Under the pieces are notes generated by a model. The model made no database searches. It was not told the DNA's origin and saw only the letters and a list, made by a program, of their open reading frames with translations. Made by a program: the position numbers and the translations under genes. Shown in pieces: positions 60,494 through 64,000 of a stretch of 64,000 nucleotides of DNA. This DNA is from Amphiura filiformis (Eukaryota; Echinodermata; Ophiuroidea; Amphilepidida; Amphiuridae): positions 42,226,599-42,290,598 of the forward strand of contig NC_092640.1 in NCBI RefSeq assembly GCF_039555335.1, given 5' to 3'. The stretch's first letter is position 1. The number at the start of each line of letters is the position of its first letter.

Positions 60494-60795
60494 GGTAAAA
60501 ACAGTAAAAACTATCATTCCATAAACCATTAAACAACAATTCAGGGACTTTGCTGCTTCAAGAGCGCACACCCTAGACATTCCACAAATAACCATCGCAA
60601 CCAGGATCAGCTCCCCGAGTTTCATACGGGTTACAACGAGACAAATTAGCAGTGAGCTCCTTGTCCAGGGGAATTTCAAGCTAACTCAATTTTTCCACGA
60701 GAGCGTACTAGGCACCGCCAGGGTTCGAACCCGCAACCTCTCGCACCATAGTCGAACGCCTTATCGATTGAGCTAACTTGACTGCTACCAAGCAC
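60494..60795 (-). mobile_element. tRNA-derived SINE, family 2
   Basis: On the minus strand the head reads GTTAGCTCAATCGATAAGGC (box A) and GCGGGTTCGAACCCTGGCGG (box B). A body follows, ending in a T-rich/A-rich tail near 60494. The tRNA-like head cannot complete an acceptor stem and runs straight into the SINE body, so it is not a free tRNA gene. Its sequence is unlike family 1. Confidence 0.78.
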
Positions 60796-61598
60796 TCATC
60801 ATGTTCGCACCAGAGAGGGAAATCAGGGAATAATCTCTGGAACCAATTTATTACACAGCCTCCCACATCTTATGTGCGTTTAACTTGCTGAAATCACTTT
60901 GAGCAAAAAAATAAAATAAAATAAATAAAAACATAAAACATAAAACATAAAACATAAAACATAAAATATAAAACATAAAACATAAAACATAACAAAACAA
61001 AAACCATTAACCCTAACCCGCCTGTATACTACAAAATACTACTTGATATATGCGCTGTTCGTGCGTGCATCCCACGTGGTGTGATGACGCAATCGCCCTA
61101 AGTGACATATAGGCACGGTTTCGCTGGCCAGAGAAGCCCAAGACCCGTGGTTAAGGAACATACTCTAGAGTACTAGGTTGATTGGTCTAAAAATATTTTT
61201 AACAAGCTAATATGACTATTAATCAGGTGAAATAAAAAAAACCCATGTGCAATAATTATTTATATGAGTCCTGGTGGGAGGGTAAAATGGGATGGGGGAT
61301 TTTGGCGAGCGGAAAATGATCCTTCTGTTTGAAAAAACCTCAAATTTGTCACCCTCCTAAGGGGTTGTGTAATAAATATGAGGGGGGGGGGGGGTAAAAT
61401 TTCATAATGGCGTGCCAAAATGTTGCTTGCTCCCCCTTCGGCCTGCCAAAAATCAATTGCCCCCCCCCCCTCTCTGGGATTAAGCGATTTTTTTAAACTA
61501 ACTAACTACTATTCTAACTTATTTGGACCCTGGAAATAGTAGATCTTATCTACTATTTCCATGCTTGGACATACTTATTTTAATTACTTCAGAGTGAT
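60796..61598. other. Unique and low-complexity sequence
   Basis: Includes the ATAAAAC array below and G-runs at 61382-61395 and 61460-61470. No gene seen. Confidence 0.5.
60906..60991. repeat. (ATAAAAC)n simple repeat
   Basis: About ten heptamer units follow a short AAAAT run. Confidence 0.9.
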
Positions 61599-61600
61599 AT

Positions 61601-61639
<39 letters not shown>

Positions 61640-61640
61640 G

Positions 61641-61671
<31 letters not shown>

Positions 61672-61676
61672 TCTAT

Positions 61677-61715
<39 letters not shown>

Positions 61716-61963
61716 CTTATTTACTTATTTACTTATTTATTTACTTATTTATTTACTTATTTATTTACTAATTTATCTACTTATTTATTTACTTATTTAT
61801 TTACTTATTTACTTACTTATTTATTTTCTTATTTACTTACTTATTTATTTACTTATTTACTTACTTATTTATTTATTTACTTATTTATTTACTTATTTAC
61901 TTACTTATTTATTTACTTATTTATATACTAATTTATTTACTTATTTACTTATTTACTTACATC
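61599..61963. repeat. (TTTA)n/(TTAC) array
   Basis: About 365 bases: pure TTTA on the left, then alternating TTTA and CTTA units on the right. The 143-codon frame across it (Leu/Ile/Tyr/Phe repeats) is an artefact. Confidence 0.95.
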
Positions 61964-61987
61964 GTGTTCTGTCACAATTGTTCATTA

Positions 61988-62165
61988 TGTAAAAAAAGAG
62001 ACCGTTTTAAACAGTGTTAAAAGGTGCATCTGAGCCCGGGCATCTGAGTCCATAGGAGTCAGCTCTCAAACAATACAGTAGGCCAGGTCTATTCATGTAT
62101 TTGATAAAGAAAACCTGACTGCTATGGACTCAGGTGTAACTTTTAAAACGGCCTCTTTTCTTACA
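61988..62165. mobile_element. Small palindromic MITE
   Basis: Inverted ends TGTAA.AAAAGAG.CCGTTTTAAA and an inner pair (CCATAGGAGTCAG with CTGACTGCTATGG). About 178 bases, non-coding. Confidence 0.7.
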
Positions 62166-62171
62166 CAATTA

Positions 62172-62414
62172 AGGGAACAAACCAAAAGATCGATGACGTC
62201 CTATAAACGAAACTAGTTTCGTTTAGGGGGGAGGGGGTAAAAATACTCGATTACGTTTGTACAAAAACATCGGTCTGACGTATGTGTTGTTATTATTATT
62301 ATGTCAAATTTTCAACATTTCATTATTACATTTCTGGCAGGGAGGGAGGGGGTCGGCTGAGAAACGAAACTAGTTACGTTTATAGGACGTCATCGATCTT
62401 TTGGTTTGTTCCCT
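62172..62414. mobile_element. MITE with AGGGAACAAACC termini
   Basis: Inverted ends of about 45 bases with few mismatches, beginning AGGGAACAAACCAAAAGATC and continuing GATGACGTCCTATAAACG. The core is G-rich. It lies six bases from the previous MITE. Confidence 0.8.
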
Positions 62415-63373
62415 AACCATTGTGACTGAACGCAATGACATGTGACGCTATTTATTGGTCCACATTTTTTTACATTAATATTTTTTTACATTTCGTAAAA
62501 TATGTTTTGACTTATTCTAAAAAGTACTAGGGAGAACTTATAACTTGTGGACCGTATATTAAAATTTTATAGCAAGAATGTAATTTTGGCATGTTTGACA
62601 TATGCCTACAATTTGGTAGAGAAATCGGTGTGAAGTATAACATAATGTCAATGTTCCAAAAATAAAACAGCGAGTGGTAAAAGCGATGACCCAAATCATA
62701 GACTTCCAGTGACAATCTGATTAAGACTATTATATAGAATAACAATGAGAAAATAATAATATATAAGCCTTAACCTTTAAGATGAGATACAACTTTCATT
62801 TTTCTGATGATTATTTCTAGGCCAAATTTGATACGGAAATATGGAAAACCCATCCCAGAATAGCACTCAAAATTTGAAAAGTGAATGGTTTGGGTTTTTT
62901 GTTTTTTGTTTTGGTTTGGTTTTTTAATAACAGCATATAGGTCCGAGTTACTATGGGCTTGTGCATGTAGAGTTTGTTATGCTTTGTGGTAGTGGTACAC
63001 TCTAAATTTTAAGGATTAAACATAAACTATTGTTTTGAGTACCACGCAGTTGACATTGACATATACAGCAACATTGAAATATCTCAGTGGCTAGTGGTTT
63101 GTTAGCACAGAGAAGATGAAAAGTAGCAATAGGAAAATACAGAACACATTTAACAGAAAAACAAAGCAGGAATGGAATAAAAAAGAAAAGCAGGAAAAGA
63201 AAAGTCGATAATACAATCAATACTTACTTTAAATCACGAGAACTATAATTATTTCCTCTTCAAAATGGCGACACATAACAGGCCCTGTTGTATGACTATT
63301 TTTATTATGTAGTAATAGGAAAGTGTATTATTGAAATATCTCTGACGGAAGGAAACGCTTGAATGGGCATCGA
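62415..63373. other. Unique sequence, no gene seen
   Basis: AT-rich with no recognised coding region. Frames of about 72 codons on the minus strand look like chance. Confidence 0.5.
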
Positions 63374-63375
63374 TA

Positions 63376-63681
63376 CGGTGTACCATGAGGGACATGCAAA
63401 CTTAAAATAATTTTTTACAAACTCAAATAATTTTTGCAAACTTTAACTTATTTTGAGTTAGCAAAAAATAATTTAAGTTTGCAAAAATTATTTGAGTTTG
63501 TAAAAGATTAATTTAATCTTGCAACAATAATTCAAGTTCACAAAAATTAATTGAGCTTGTAAAAAATTATTTGAGTTTTTAAACAATTATTTGAGTTTGT
63601 AAAAAATTATTTGAGTTTATAAAAAATTATTTTAAGTTTGCACAAATTATTTCAAGTTTGCATGTCCCTCATAGTACACCG
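63376..63681. mobile_element. TA-flanked MITE with internal 28-30-bp repeats
   Basis: TA lies on both sides of inverted ends CGGTGTAC.ATGAGGGACA continuing TGCAAACTT. The interior is a run of about nine imperfect units built from TTTGCAAAAATTATTTGAG, in both orientations. Confidence 0.8.
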
Positions 63682-63788
63682 TACATCAAGTCAGTGTTCC
63701 AGAAATGCAGTCATGAACTTTGCACTTAAAACTGATTTAATTTTCATTAACTTTATTTTGTGGAAGAATTTTGCAGGTGGGGGGGGGA

Positions 63789-64000
63789 TTGTCAAAGATT
63801 ACACTTTAAAATAGTATTTAGTTTCTATATATTTATACGAGTAAGGCATGATGAAAAAGACACTATAATCCAAAATTGATACATGCAATGACAATATAAA
63901 ATTGAACTTAAATGAACTAGGAAGCTGAAAGAATCACGATCTATGAAATTGGCTTGCTGCTGTGCTTGAAGTCAATATCTATAATGCAAGACAAATTCAT
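63789..64000 (+). repeat. Dispersed repeat, member 2 (cut by window end)
   Basis: Matches 13008-13290 from TTGTCAAAGAT to the end of the window but lacks about 95 bases in the middle. Confidence 0.8.

Noticed and set aside
60715-60790. Possible minus-strand tRNA gene
   Set aside because: No acceptor stem closes, and the sequence continues into a SINE body.
61561-61992. 143-codon frame rich in Leu, Ile, Tyr and Phe resembling a membrane protein
   Set aside because: It is a translation of the TTTA/TTAC array.

Overview
The window is eukaryotic: AT-rich, mostly non-coding, with small exons bounded by GT/AG introns and a dense load of transposable elements. Gene and repeat content (a RERG-like Ras GTPase, an armadillo-TIR protein, Penelope-like elements, tRNA-headed SINEs, many foldback DNA transposons) suggests a marine invertebrate, perhaps a deuterostome such as an echinoderm. 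That placement is inference. No prokaryotic genes, rRNA genes, true tRNA genes or CRISPR arrays were seen.

Layout. Positions 1-15575 (copy A) and 29462-49815 (copy B) are two same-orientation copies of one segmental duplication. Copy A is probably cut by the window start. Each copy carries three exons of a RERG-like small GTPase near its right end. In copy A the last exon has lost 4 bases. In copy B the last exon is split by a 2-kb insertion that itself holds a LINE fragment and a SINE. Both copies therefore look broken, and no P-loop exon was found for either. Each copy also acts as the empty-site control for insertions in the other. Copy A alone holds insertions at 843-1926, about 5801-7054, 7722-9155 and about 12240-13822. 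Copy B alone holds a mariner-like element (32667-33614), a 2.7-kb TTAA-flanked palindrome (33711-36446), a Penelope-like element (37776-40069), a 962-bp element with TCGTCG termini (40283-41244), a Penelope fragment (45985-46460) and the exon insertion (47188-49223).

The spacer 15576-29461 holds no recognisable gene. It has an inverted repeat, a minisatellite with a unit of about 120 bp and a locally duplicated flank, a pentanucleotide satellite, a TTAA MITE, a hAT-like element with an 8-bp target duplication, a near-perfect hairpin element, a 22-bp minisatellite and TTTA arrays.

The region 49816-64000 holds two large foldback elements, another mariner-like element (54300-55171) and the best gene of the window. 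This is a four-exon minus-strand gene (59237 to 55486) predicted to encode a 530-residue armadillo-TIR protein with a conserved glutamate at the usual TIR NADase position. To its right lie a palindromic MITE, a SINE, simple repeats, three small TIR elements and a repeat that also occurs inside copy A.

Coordinates of repeat borders were read by eye and may be off by several bases. No identity percentages were computed.
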